From Lachnospiraceae bacterium UBA7729 (lineage in GTDB: Bacteria; Bacillota; Clostridia; Lachnospirales; Lachnospiraceae): 37,027 bases of DNA. Both the position numbers and the translations under genes were made by a program. The DNA is taken from NCBI GenBank assembly GCA_002482005.1, contig DLFD01000023.1, positions 46,477-83,503 of the forward strand. Direction: 5' to 3'. Under the pieces are notes generated by a model, which had not been told where the DNA came from, did no database searches, and saw nothing but the letters and a program-made list of their open reading frames with translations. Each line of letters begins with the position of its first letter. Positions within the stretch are counted from its first letter, which is position 1. Below are positions 15,903 through 23,864 of the stretch, one piece after another.

Positions 15903-15932
15903 TGACAGGTCAGTTTGACAGGTCAGTTTGAC
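15903..15932. repeat. 13-bp direct repeats in the PBP/yigZ intergenic region
   Basis: TGACAGGTCAGTT occurs twice in direct tandem (15903-15915, 15916-15928), followed by a third TGAC (15929-15932). The array overlaps the -35 of the plus-strand promoter and lies 20-50 bases before the PBP start codon, so it could be a shared regulator site. Confidence 0.7.
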
Positions 15933-15957
15933 GTATCTGTATGGTTCATTGTATAAC
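15928..15957 (+). promoter_or_regulatory. candidate promoter of the yigZ-DUF1934-murI operon
   Basis: TTGACG (15928-15933) and TATAAC (15952-15957) are 18 bases apart, predicting a leader of about 60 nt. The -35 lies at the end of the 13-bp direct repeats. Confidence 0.55.
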
Positions 15958-16026
15958 TACATCGTTCGGAAAAACTGAAGAAATTCTTACGGTTACTGTA
16001 ATAATATTATTATCCGGAGTATCCTG

Positions 16027-16695
16027 ATGAAGATCATCCTTACCGGCGGCAGCGCCGAGATCGTAATTAAAAAATCCCGTTTCATTGCAGACGTCTTTCC
16101 GGTATCCTCTGCTGAGGAAGCATACGGCATTCTTGCCGGTGTACGGAAGAAATACTGGGATGCAAAACACAGCTGCCATGCATTCGTGGTCGGCCCCGGC
16201 AATGAGACTGCTCATTCTTCCGATGACGGCGAGCCGCAGGGGACTGCAGGAAAGCCGATCCTTCAGGTCCTGACCGGCAGCGGGGTAAGAAACTGTATCA
16301 TCGTTGTGACCCGGTATTTCGGCGGCGTTCTTCTCGGAACCAGCGGACTTGTACGTGCCTACACAGGTGCCGCGAAAGCCGGTCTGAATGCCAGCGTGAT
16401 CGCCGAGAAGGCAGGCGGAGTCCTCCTCAGAGTCCGCTGCGACTATGAGATGCTCGGAAAGATCCAGTATCTGATCGGAGCTTCCTCCCTGCCTGTCACA
16501 GACACTTCCTACACGGATGTCTGCGAGACAGAGATCCTGGTCCCGGCCGGACAGCTCCTTCGGATCAAGGGAGACATCACGGAAAAGACTGCCGGAAAAG
16601 CTTCCTTTATCAGTGAAAGAAGTGTATCGTATGTTAAGACCGATGATGGTCAGGTCCGGGATATCCGGCCGGAAGATGAGGCGGAAGGGCTATGA
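16027..16695 (+). CDS. YigZ/IMPACT-family protein
   Basis: The 222 residues carry the family signature: a KKSRFIA segment, HSCHAFVVGPG, SDDGEPQGTAGKPIL (65-79), and VTRYFGGVLLGTSGLVRAY. The C-terminal third (about 140-205) has the DUF1949 ferredoxin-like fold pattern. The IMPACT/YigZ family is widespread, and its biochemical role in bacteria is not settled; links to translation stress are proposed from the eukaryotic homologue. The ATG at 16027 has GGAG 8-9 bases upstream. The stop overlaps the next start by 4 bases (ATGA), so the genes are translationally coupled. Confidence 0.9.
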   Translation: MKIILTGGSAEIVIKKSRFIADVFPVSSAEEAYGILAGVRKKYWDAKHSCHAFVVGPGNETAHSSDDGEPQGTAGKPILQVLTGSGVRNCIIVVTRYFGGVLLGTSGLVRAYTGAAKAGLNASVIAEKAGGVLLRVRCDYEMLGKIQYLIGASSLPVTDTSYTDVCETEILVPAGQLLRIKGDITEKTAGKASFISERSVSYVKTDDGQVRDIRPEDEAEGL

Positions 16696-17120
16696 ATGGG
16701 AAAACAGTCAGAGTCTCGATCAAAGGCACACAGGTAAGCCCGGAAGGGGATGTGAGCAGAACCGATTCCCAGTCCTTCGGCGTCCTGCGCGAGAAGGATG
16801 GGCGTAATTATCTGCTCTTTTCGGAAAAGGATGAAGACGGAGCCGTAACCAGATCCGTCGTCAAATATGACAGCAGAAGCGCTCAGATCATACGAAGCGG
16901 CGCTGTCTCCTCGGGATTCACATTTGACGAAAGAAAGCACTGCCGCTCCTCCTGCATCGCTCCCTACGGATCGTTTCTGGTAGATATCGATACCGAGCGA
17001 TATGTTCTGGAAGAAAAAGCTTTCCTCACAAAGATCCTGATCGGATACCGTCTGGCAGTCGAAGGAGAACACACAGCCCAGTGTGTTGTCGAGATCACCA
17101 TCCGTCCGGACCATGACTGA
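16692..17120 (+). CDS. DUF1934-family (YwiB-like) beta-barrel protein
   Basis: The 142-residue cytosolic protein fits the calycin-like DUF1934 family by length, by alternating strands and by the pattern of VRVSIKGTQ at the start, YLLFSEKDEDG in the middle, and an ending of alternating strands (LIGYRLAVEGEHTAQCVVEITI). The function of the family is unknown. It overlaps yigZ by 4 bases and is followed 27 bases later by murI. In Firmicutes relatives often sit near murI or argS, which fits here. No signal peptide or membrane span is seen. Confidence 0.75.
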   Translation: MNGKTVRVSIKGTQVSPEGDVSRTDSQSFGVLREKDGRNYLLFSEKDEDGAVTRSVVKYDSRSAQIIRSGAVSSGFTFDERKHCRSSCIAPYGSFLVDIDTERYVLEEKAFLTKILIGYRLAVEGEHTAQCVVEITIRPDHD

Positions 17121-17147
17121 AAACCTGCTGAAGGAGTTTACTGAATC

Positions 17148-17924
17148 ATGAAACCAACTATCGATCTTCCCATTGCATTCTTTGACTCCGGCCTCGGAGG
17201 GCTGAGTGTCCTCCGGGAAGCTGTACGGATCATGCCGCAGGAAGATTACATCTATTTCGGGGATTCGAAAAATGCCCCGTATGGGACGAAGACCGTGGAA
17301 GAGATCCGTGACTTGTCGCTTGCCCATGCGGCGCATCTCTGCAGCAAGGGCATCAAGGCACTCGTCGTTGCCTGCAACACGGCAACCAGTGCAGCGATCG
17401 CTTCCCTCAGAGAGACCTATACGGATATCCCGGTCATCGGGATCGAGCCCGCACTCAAGCCTGCCGTCAGGATCGGAAGCCATCCCAGTGTCATCGTGAT
17501 GGCTACTCCTCTGACCGTGCGCGGGAAAAAACTGCATGAACTTCTGGGCAGATATGCCCAGGATGCGGACGTCACTATGCTGGGCTGTCCCGGGCTTATG
17601 GAGTACGTGGAAGACGGTGAACTTGACAGTCCCGCCGTCAGAAAATATCTGAAAGAGCTTCTCTCCCCTGCTCTTGAAAAGAAGACAGATGCAATCGTTC
17701 TTGGCTGTACCCACTATCCTTTCCTGAAAAAAACGATCAGCGAGATCGCTGGTCCGAAGGTCCGGATCCTGGACGGAGGCGCCGGAACAGCCCGCCAGCT
17801 GCAGCGAAGACTGACCGAAGAAGGTCTTCTGAAACAGCCGGGTCCGGCCGGTCATATTGAATATGAAGAAAGCCTTCCGGAGAAGATCCCTCTCTGCAAA
17901 AGGCTCATGAACATGCCGTGGTGA
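17148..17924 (+). CDS. murI: glutamate racemase
   Basis: The 258-residue enzyme converts L- to D-glutamate for peptidoglycan. It carries the FFDSGLGGLSVL motif (11-22), VACNTATSAA with catalytic C76, and LGCTHYPFL with catalytic C187; D13-S14 of the first motif bind substrate. Length matches the family. The ATG at 17148 follows a GAAGGAG site. It is the last gene of a three-gene operon. The terminator stem begins inside its final codons. Confidence 0.95.
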   Translation: MKPTIDLPIAFFDSGLGGLSVLREAVRIMPQEDYIYFGDSKNAPYGTKTVEEIRDLSLAHAAHLCSKGIKALVVACNTATSAAIASLRETYTDIPVIGIEPALKPAVRIGSHPSVIVMATPLTVRGKKLHELLGRYAQDADVTMLGCPGLMEYVEDGELDSPAVRKYLKELLSPALEKKTDAIVLGCTHYPFLKKTISEIAGPKVRILDGGAGTARQLQRRLTEEGLLKQPGPAGHIEYEESLPEKIPLCKRLMNMPW

Positions 17925-17943
17925 AAGCCATGGCATCTTTTTC
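17913..17943 (+). terminator. terminator overlapping the end of murI
   Basis: ATGCCGTGG (17913-17921) pairs with CCATGGCAT (17928-17936) with one G-T pair, followed by CTTTTT. The left arm lies within the last codons of murI and the loop contains its stop codon. Confidence 0.75.
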
Positions 17944-17956
17944 TGCCAGAGACACG

Positions 17957-17981
17957 AAAAGCCTGCCGCCGGCAGGCTTTT
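17957..17981. terminator. bidirectional terminator between murI and the CarD-like gene
   Basis: AAAAGCCTGCCG and CGGCAGGCTTTT flank a single central base, giving a strong stem with T runs on both strands. It can end murI transcripts and those of the convergent CarD-like gene. Confidence 0.85.
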
Positions 17982-17989
17982 TATAAATC

Positions 17990-18030
17990 CCATAGGATAC
18001 AAAAAGGCCGCCGGCGGCGGGCTTATTGTA
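17990..18030 (-). repeat. dispersed palindromic element, copy B
   Basis: Read on the minus strand this copy has ACAATAAGCCCGCC, GGCGGCCTTTTTGT and the conserved TCCTATGG flank. It is closely similar to copies A and C and lies in a convergent intergenic gap. Confidence 0.75.
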
Positions 18031-18055
18031 TATCGGTATTGAGGTTCTGCTTCTC

Positions 18056-18568
18056 TCAGTCTCCGCATTCTGTGAAAGCATCCTTCAGAAGCTTTGCCGT
18101 CTGGTCGAGGTTGATTCCAAGGACGACAGAGAATTCCTCCGTCAGCTTCTGAGTCACAGCCTTGAAATAGCGGTCGTCCGTTGCAGTGACCTTCTTGCCT
18201 CTGGCCTTTCTTGACCGGATCCGGCAGTCAAGCGTCTTGACCAGGCAGATCCACTGCCTGCAGTCCCCCGAATGCAGGGCCTTCTGATAGGAAAGTTCCT
18301 GCTGTCTTGCACTCTGGTCCGGCAGAGTCTCCATCTCCGGGATGCCCGCCAGCAGCTCTTTTGTTTCTTCCGGGGAGATCAGATCTCTCATGATCACCTT
18401 GTCATTATCGACCGGGGTCATGATCGTGCAGGTCCTGTCATGGAGCGGCCGAAGAATATAGCACTGCTTCTTTCCCCGGTCTGGGTTCTGCGACTCCAGC
18501 TCGCCGGTTCCCACAACTTCACATACCCCGCTGTTGCCGTATGATATATACTGTCCGATGCTATACAA
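18056..18568 (-). CDS. CarD/CdnL-family transcription regulator
   Basis: The 170 residues open with the CarD-type Tudor-like domain (YSIGQYISYGNSGVCEVVG, a turn, then CYILRPLHDRTCTIMTPVDN), which in relatives contacts the RNA polymerase beta subunit. A helical C-terminal half follows (about 75-165, basic KARGKKVTATDDRYFKAV). CarD-like proteins stabilise open promoter complexes; this shorter Clostridia type is less studied. The start is a TTG at 18568 with GGAG about 9 bases upstream; no ATG fits the domain start. It has its own promoter and shares a bidirectional terminator with murI. Confidence 0.85.
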   Translation of the reverse strand: MYSIGQYISYGNSGVCEVVGTGELESQNPDRGKKQCYILRPLHDRTCTIMTPVDNDKVIMRDLISPEETKELLAGIPEMETLPDQSARQQELSYQKALHSGDCRQWICLVKTLDCRIRSRKARGKKVTATDDRYFKAVTQKLTEEFSVVLGINLDQTAKLLKDAFTECGD

Positions 18569-18662
18569 GTTTCAGCTCTCCTTTCCTGTTTGATAGATAA
18601 ACTTACCCGATCAATAAATCTTTCCTGTTCTGTACAAAATACCCAATTTTTTCCACATATAT

Positions 18663-18691
18663 ATTATATCAATGAATTGTATCCATTGTAA
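18663..18691 (-). promoter_or_regulatory. promoter of the CarD-like gene
   Basis: TTACAA (18686-18691) and TATAAT (18663-18668) are 17 bases apart on the minus strand. The 339-base gap 18569-18907 is AT-rich and holds only this promoter and the divergent one. Confidence 0.7.
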
Positions 18692-18795
18692 TGTCGCAAA
18701 ACAGAGAAAGTATTAAAGATTCGTCGCACATTTTCGTCGGATTTATTGCAAATATTTTCCGAAACCACAGCTATTTCTGGTTCTTTCCAATGTTG

Positions 18796-18804
18796 TGGTA
18801 TACT
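18796..18804 (+). promoter_or_regulatory. extended -10 promoter of the trmO operon
   Basis: TGGTATACT gives an extended -10 (TGN plus TATACT, 18799-18804) with only a weak -35. The predicted leader of about 95 nt can fold GACGCA (18815-18820) with TGCGTC (18846-18851). Confidence 0.5.
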
Positions 18805-18907
18805 GACACAGTATGACGCAAGTGCGGGAGTTGCGACTCATCTCGTGCGTCAGAGCGTGTGATAAAAGGGACTTTTGGCAGACTTTCTGCATGGATTGGG
18901 AGGCGGC

Positions 18908-19609
18908 ATGACAGAGCTGAAAAAGATAGCTGTGATCCATACGGATTTTCAGGAAAAGTTCGGGATACCGAGGCAGAGCAACCTGATCGACTCCCTGAAA
19001 GCGGAGATCATCTTCGAGCCCGGATACAGGGACCCGAACGAGTTCATCGGCCTTTCGGGCTTTTCTCATCTCTGGCTTCTGTGGGAATTTTCAGAAAATG
19101 TGTCGGCCGGCTGGTCTCCGATGGTGTATCCTCCGCGTCTTGGAGGCAGGAAACACATGGGGGTCTTTGCCACCCGCTCTCCTTTCCGGCCGAACCCGAT
19201 CGGACTTTCTTCCGTGAAGCTGGACAGCATCGAGCTGAGGGAAGGATCCGGCCCGGTTCTTCACGTCTCCGGAGCAGACCTTCTTGACGGGACCCCGATC
19301 CTCGACATAAAGCCTTATATCCGCTATACGGACAGCCATCCGGATGCAGTATCCGGTTTTGCGGATGACGTGAAGGAATACCGGCTTGAGGTTGTATTTC
19401 CGGAGCATCTGCTTTCGATCCTGCCGCCGGCAAAGCGAGAGCCGGCGATCGAGATTCTGAAGCAGGACCCGAGGCCGGCTTATCAGAAAGATCCGGACAG
19501 AAGATACGGTGTCGCCTTTGCAGGGTATGATATCCGCTTTCATGTAAAAGGCGGGGTGCTGACCGTGTGCGAAGTTGTTCCATACCGAAAGAAAGCGTCA
19601 GAAGGATAA
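18908..19609 (+). CDS. trmO: tRNA (t6A37) N6-methyltransferase TrmO
   Basis: The 233-residue protein has the TsaA/YaeB beta-barrel pattern: an IAVIHTDFQEKFGIPRQ start, FIGLSGFSHLWLLWEF, then the signature FATRSPFRPNPIGLSSVKL and a GTPILDIKPYI segment. TrmO uses S-adenosylmethionine to methylate the threonylcarbamoyl group at A37 of some tRNAs. The ATG at 18908 is chosen for its GGGAGG site; the frame is open 11 codons further up. The next gene starts one base after its stop, so TrmO heads a four-gene operon with a leucine-rich-repeat protein, a VWA-like protein and a MoxR ATPase. Confidence 0.9.
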   Translation: MTELKKIAVIHTDFQEKFGIPRQSNLIDSLKAEIIFEPGYRDPNEFIGLSGFSHLWLLWEFSENVSAGWSPMVYPPRLGGRKHMGVFATRSPFRPNPIGLSSVKLDSIELREGSGPVLHVSGADLLDGTPILDIKPYIRYTDSHPDAVSGFADDVKEYRLEVVFPEHLLSILPPAKREPAIEILKQDPRPAYQKDPDRRYGVAFAGYDIRFHVKGGVLTVCEVVPYRKKASEG

Positions 19610-19610
19610 G

Positions 19611-20708
19611 ATGGACAAAGCTCAATATATCGATAAAGGTACCTATACTGTTCTATACAGACTGTATTCAGATTCTTCCTTCGCCGAGATCCCGGACCAG
19701 ATAGATGGAAAACCAGTGAGGGAACTTGCCGATCACGCTTTCTCCGATGAACCTTCCATCATGTACAGCGCCCGTGAGATCCGCACCGCTGTCCTGAAAG
19801 ACGGCAGGTGGATGCCGGAAACTTCTCCTTTTCTGCCGCATAGTCCGGCCGGCGCCTCCCTGCCTGCAGACAAGGCCGCCGGATCCGGAGAGGAGCCTCC
19901 TGCTCTCTGCGGCAGGCTTCTTCAGGAAGTCATCCTTCCGGAAGGTCTGGTGTCTGTCGGCAGCTATGCTTTCTACGGATGTGATAAGCTGAGGTCCGTC
20001 ACATTTCCGGAAAGTCTTGTGAGGATCGGCTCCGGACTGTTCAATATCTGTCCAGGCATCCGGCAGCTGATCTTCCCTACAGGCGCTCCAGCAGACACGA
20101 ATACAGCGGCCTTTGCATCCGGAGAGGTGGTCTTCACTCCTCATCCCCTCCAGGAGATCCTGCAGACCATCAGCCACGAGGTTGAGGTGGTTGTGAAAGC
20201 TGCGGGTGGATCGGAGCTGTACCGCCTGATCTTTCCGGAATTTTATGAAGAACCCATGGAGAATACTCCTGCCAGGCAGATCCAGATCATCTGGCACGGG
20301 ACAGGCTATCAGTACCGTCAGTGTTTTCTGAGCCGGAAGCTGCAGATGTCGAAATACGATCAGATCCTTCCTATGACGGCGGCCCAGGAGTCGCCCGTCA
20401 CCGTCGTCAGGCTCTGCCTTGACAGGCTGAAAGCTCCTGTTGGTCTTTCGGTAGAAAACCGTGACAGATACACCCAGTGCCTGAGAAGATTCCTGCCGCA
20501 GCTTCTCGTGTTCATATCTGAGGACAGAGAGACGGACTTTGTCGAATGGCTTCGTGTGCTGGATAAAGCAGACTTCTATGGACCGGATATGATCGACCGG
20601 CTGATCGACTTTGCCGGTTCAAAGCGTCGCGGGGATGCGGCGGCATATCTGATGGACCTGAAGCACCGAAGATTCGCTTCTGCCGTGAAGGATAAGTACG
20701 CATTCTGA
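19611..20708 (+). CDS. leucine-rich-repeat (BspA-like) protein of the MoxR/VWA operon
   Basis: The 365 residues contain BspA-type LRR_5 repeats (EVILPEGLVSVGSYAFYGCDKL, then VTFPESLVRIGSGLFNICPGI; about 105-155) and a degenerate first repeat at 26-47. A Pro/Ala-rich insert (about 70-98) separates them. The C-terminal 200 residues are mostly helical and not recognised. There is no signal peptide, so unlike most BspA repeats this protein is probably cytosolic. It starts one base after trmO and precedes the DUF2201 gene by 34 bases. It may be a target-recognition or scaffold partner of the AAA+/VWA pair; that is inference from operon order only. Confidence 0.7.
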   Translation: MDKAQYIDKGTYTVLYRLYSDSSFAEIPDQIDGKPVRELADHAFSDEPSIMYSAREIRTAVLKDGRWMPETSPFLPHSPAGASLPADKAAGSGEEPPALCGRLLQEVILPEGLVSVGSYAFYGCDKLRSVTFPESLVRIGSGLFNICPGIRQLIFPTGAPADTNTAAFASGEVVFTPHPLQEILQTISHEVEVVVKAAGGSELYRLIFPEFYEEPMENTPARQIQIIWHGTGYQYRQCFLSRKLQMSKYDQILPMTAAQESPVTVVRLCLDRLKAPVGLSVENRDRYTQCLRRFLPQLLVFISEDRETDFVEWLRVLDKADFYGPDMIDRLIDFAGSKRRGDAAAYLMDLKHRRFASAVKDKYAF

Positions 20709-20742
20709 AGGATACCGGCTGCATCCAGAGAGGAGGAAAGGG

Positions 20743-22119
20743 TTGACTACCGAAGAAGATATCAGAAACAGGTTTGTCAAGGTCACCGATGAGATCCTGT
20801 CCGGCAGCCGCAATGAGCTGTATTCCGATATGCACTATCTCGGACTTGCCCTGTCTGCCCTTTCCTTCGTTCCTTCGACGGATATCGATCCGTTCGGAAC
20901 CGATGGAAGGTCGCTGATCGTTCATCCGAAGGCCCTGGCTGATCTTTTCGAAAAAAACCGCCGGCTGGTCAACCGGGTCTATCTTCACGAGATCTACCAC
21001 TGTCTCTTCCGCCATATCTTCAAACCGGCGAAGCGCTCCAAAGTCTACTGGATGCTTGCCTGCGATATGGCGGTCGAATTTCTGATCGATGACGGGGACT
21101 ACCGCTCCACCCGGGTCGCCCACAGCGGATACCGGGCGCGGCTGAAAGAAGCGCTGAAGAAGAAGACCCCGGTCCTCAATGCGGAGAGTATCTATCGCCA
21201 GCTGGTCCTGATGGCTCCGGATCGTTACGAAGTCGCACAGATGCAGGCAGAATTTTCCGTTGATGACCACAGCAGATGGCCTGCCCTGCAGCCTAAGGAG
21301 CAGAATTCCCCTATCCCTCCGAAGACGGTCCAGCTTCAGGACAGATGGGATGACATCTCAAAGAAGACTCAGACGGAGATGGAGTCCTTCTCCACCGGGC
21401 AGTCGAAGAAGGACGGTGATTTTCTGGAGCAGACCAGGGTGGAGAACAGGCAGCGCTACGACTACCGCTCTTTTCTCCGGAAATTCGCAGTCCTCAGGGA
21501 AGAGATGAGCGTGGACCCTGACACATTTGACTATGTCCTCTATACCTTCGGTCTCGAGCGCTACGGCAACATGCCGCTGATCGAGCCGCAGGAATTCCGG
21601 GAGGTCAAGAAGATCGATGAGTTCGTCATCGTGATCGATGTATCCATGTCAGTATCCGGTCCGCTCGTGGAGACATTCCTGCAGGAGACTTACAGTGTTC
21701 TTTCCGAGTCGGAGACTTACCTTCACAAGGTGAACATCAGGATCCTTCAGTGTGACGAGAAGATTCTCTCAGACGTTAAGATCACCTCGCAGAAGGAACT
21801 CAGGGAATACATGGACCACTTTGAGCTGAAAGGTCAGGGCGGCACTGACTTCCGCCCTGCTTTCGACTATGTGGCGGAGCTGATCCGCCGGAAGGAGTTT
21901 CTGAATCTCAGGGGACTACTCTACTTCACAGACGGCAAAGGCATCTACCCGAAAAAGAAGCCGCCATATGACACTGCCTTCATCTTCTGTGAGGAAAGTT
22001 ACGAAGACAGGAATGTCCCGCCCTGGGCGATCAAACTGGTCCTGCCGAGGGAAGACCTGGAAGTGGAGAAAGAAGACCTGAAAGAATCACAGTTTGTCTG
22101 GCCAGAGCAGCAGACGTAA
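20743..22119 (+). CDS. DUF2201-type putative metallopeptidase with VWA-like domain
   Basis: The 458-residue protein has a zinc-peptidase-like HEIYH motif (82-86) in its N-terminal half. Its C-terminal half is a von Willebrand A-like domain with a complete-looking metal site: DVSMS (299-303), T368 in GGTDF and D397 in FTDGKG. This is the DUF2201 architecture, usually paired with a MoxR AAA+ ATPase, as here 14 bases downstream. The start is TTG at 20743 with AGGAGG 7 bases upstream. A charged middle region (about 195-235) links the domains. Peptidase activity is predicted from the motif only; the third zinc ligand is not certain. Confidence 0.82.
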   Translation: MTTEEDIRNRFVKVTDEILSGSRNELYSDMHYLGLALSALSFVPSTDIDPFGTDGRSLIVHPKALADLFEKNRRLVNRVYLHEIYHCLFRHIFKPAKRSKVYWMLACDMAVEFLIDDGDYRSTRVAHSGYRARLKEALKKKTPVLNAESIYRQLVLMAPDRYEVAQMQAEFSVDDHSRWPALQPKEQNSPIPPKTVQLQDRWDDISKKTQTEMESFSTGQSKKDGDFLEQTRVENRQRYDYRSFLRKFAVLREEMSVDPDTFDYVLYTFGLERYGNMPLIEPQEFREVKKIDEFVIVIDVSMSVSGPLVETFLQETYSVLSESETYLHKVNIRILQCDEKILSDVKITSQKELREYMDHFELKGQGGTDFRPAFDYVAELIRRKEFLNLRGLLYFTDGKGIYPKKKPPYDTAFIFCEESYEDRNVPPWAIKLVLPREDLEVEKEDLKESQFVWPEQQT

Positions 22120-22133
22120 GGAGCAGAAAACCG

Positions 22134-23702
22134 ATGAATATCAAGCGTGCAAAACAGGAGATCAAAGATACGATCGAGGCTTACCTCGAGAAAGATGAGT
22201 TCGGACAGTACCGGATCCCGGAAATCCGCCAGAGGCCGGTCCTGCTGATGGGTCCGCCCGGAGTAGGCAAGACTCAGATCATGGAGCAGGTCGCATCTGA
22301 ATGTGACATCGGACTGGTGGCCTACACCATCACCCACCACACAAGGCAAAGTGCGATCGGACTCCCATTCATCGAAAAGAAAAAATATGGTGGCAGGGAC
22401 ATGTCTGTCACCGAGTATACGATGAGCGAGATCATCGCTTCCGTGTACGACCGAATGGAAGAATCAGGCAAAAAAGAGGGGATTCTCTTCATCGATGAGA
22501 TCAACTGTGTCTCCGAGACACTCGCGCCGACCATGCTGCAGTTTCTGCAGTGCAAGACATTCGGCAACCAGAAAGTCCCGAAGGGATGGATCATCGTTGC
22601 CGCGGGGAATCCGCCGGAATACAACAAATCCGTCCGTGACTTTGATGTGGTCACCCTTGACCGTGTCAAGGTCATCGATGTCGAAGCTGACTTTCCGGTA
22701 TGGGAAGAATATGCCTATGCGGCAAAAGTCCACGGAGCAGTCATCTCCTATCTGGACATACACAGGGACAATTTCTACCGCTGCGAGACGACAGTGGACG
22801 GCAGACAGTTCGTAACTGCCAGAGGATGGGAGGACCTGTCCGAGATGATCTATTCCTACGAACGCCTCGGCAAGAAGATGGATGAGGATGTGATCTGCCA
22901 GTATATCCAGTATCCGGTCATTGCGAAGGACTTTGCCAACTATCTTGAACTTTATTACCGTTATAAACAGGATTACCAGGTTGATGAGATCCTGTCTGGC
23001 ATCATCCGGCCGGGTACGCTCAGTAAACTTCGCTATGCCGCATTTGACGAGAGGATCGAGATCGTATCTCTCCTTCTCTCAAGACTCTCTGCTGACTTCA
23101 GCAGAGTCTGGGAGACCGACCGGTATGTAGGGCATCTGTTCACGATTCTGAAAGAGTTCCGCCAGGAAGCAGGAAAAGTTTCCATAAAAACCTCCGGTAC
23201 GGATCCCTCAGAGCCAGATCCATATGCATCACTTCTGTCCGGGATCCTTGATGACCTGCATGCCGGGATCGAAAGCAGGATCAGTGCCGGACAAAGCGAG
23301 AAGGATCTGACAGCCGAATACCGCACCGTTTTCCGCACCTGTCATCGCTATGTGCAGCTTCTGACTGAAAAAAGACCTGAAGACGCAGACACAGCTTTCG
23401 AGTTTCTGAAAACGGAGTTTGCGTCCGAACGAAAGACTCTGGATTCTGCTGCTGCTGAAACATCAGGCCGTCTTGAATATGCCTTTGACTTCATGGAAGC
23501 TGCCTTCGGTGAAAGCCAGGAGATGGTCTACTTCATCACGGAGCTCTCGGTCAGCCGTTATGCCATGGACTTTCTCAGGGAGCATGAATGCGCCCGCTAC
23601 TATCGTTATAACAAAGCTCTCCTGTTCGATGATGCCCAGGCAGGCATCCGCCAGCAGCTGAAGGATCTTCGCAGTGAGATGCGCGGTGAAGAGATACGTT
23701 AA
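22134..23702 (+). CDS. MoxR-type AAA+ ATPase
   Basis: The 522 residues start with an AAA+ module: Walker A GPPGVGKT (40-47), Walker B ILFIDEIN (117-124), a sensor-1 asparagine in AAGNPPEYN (N159), and an arginine-rich VRDFDVVTLDRVKVI segment. The region past about 270 is a long helical extension with no domain I recognise. MoxR ATPases act as chaperones that load or remodel VWA-domain partners, and the partner is the gene just upstream. The ATG at 22134 follows a GGAG site. It is the last gene of the operon; the structured repeats at 23724-23963 lie in its 3-prime untranslated region. Confidence 0.88.
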   Translation: MNIKRAKQEIKDTIEAYLEKDEFGQYRIPEIRQRPVLLMGPPGVGKTQIMEQVASECDIGLVAYTITHHTRQSAIGLPFIEKKKYGGRDMSVTEYTMSEIIASVYDRMEESGKKEGILFIDEINCVSETLAPTMLQFLQCKTFGNQKVPKGWIIVAAGNPPEYNKSVRDFDVVTLDRVKVIDVEADFPVWEEYAYAAKVHGAVISYLDIHRDNFYRCETTVDGRQFVTARGWEDLSEMIYSYERLGKKMDEDVICQYIQYPVIAKDFANYLELYYRYKQDYQVDEILSGIIRPGTLSKLRYAAFDERIEIVSLLLSRLSADFSRVWETDRYVGHLFTILKEFRQEAGKVSIKTSGTDPSEPDPYASLLSGILDDLHAGIESRISAGQSEKDLTAEYRTVFRTCHRYVQLLTEKRPEDADTAFEFLKTEFASERKTLDSAAAETSGRLEYAFDFMEAAFGESQEMVYFITELSVSRYAMDFLREHECARYYRYNKALLFDDAQAGIRQQLKDLRSEMRGEEIR

Positions 23703-23723
23703 ACCTGTGCCCGCGGTGCGCGC

Positions 23724-23822
23724 GCGACTCATCTCGAGTCTTACGACTCTCGATGTTCGCTGTCGCCACATGGGCGTCTCCCCGTGCTAGCACGGTCGAC
23801 GCCCATGTGGCTCGCAGCCTTA
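23724..23822. repeat. structured repeat unit 1 (two hairpins)
   Basis: Hairpin 1 (23724-23766) pairs GCGAC with GTCGC, CATC with GATG and GAGTC with GACTC, with a TC/TC internal loop. Hairpin 2 (23765-23811) pairs GCCACATGGGCGTC with GACGCCCATGTGGC around the perfect palindrome CCGTGCTAGCACGG (23782-23795). The unit ends with CTCGCAGCCTTA and recurs 140 bases later. Confidence 0.9.
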
Positions 23823-23827
23823 ATCGA

Positions 23828-23864
23828 GGCGGGACTACGTCCGCCTGCTCGATCCGGCTACGCC
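23828..23864 (-). repeat. 37-bp element shared with 13139-13175
   Basis: The reverse complement of this stretch matches 13139-13175 at 35 of 37 positions. With its left flank it forms a hairpin pairing ATCGAG (23823-23828) with CTCGAT. It lies between the two structured units. Confidence 0.85.

Noticed and set aside
16650..18068. 472-codon open frame antisense to murI and the DUF1934 gene
   Set aside because: It covers two well-supported plus-strand genes and two terminators.
18829..18841. GCGACTCATCTCG, also present at the start of structured unit 1 (23724-23736), as a possible third copy
   Set aside because: Only 13 bases match, the flanks do not, and here the bases lie in the loop of a different hairpin in the trmO leader.
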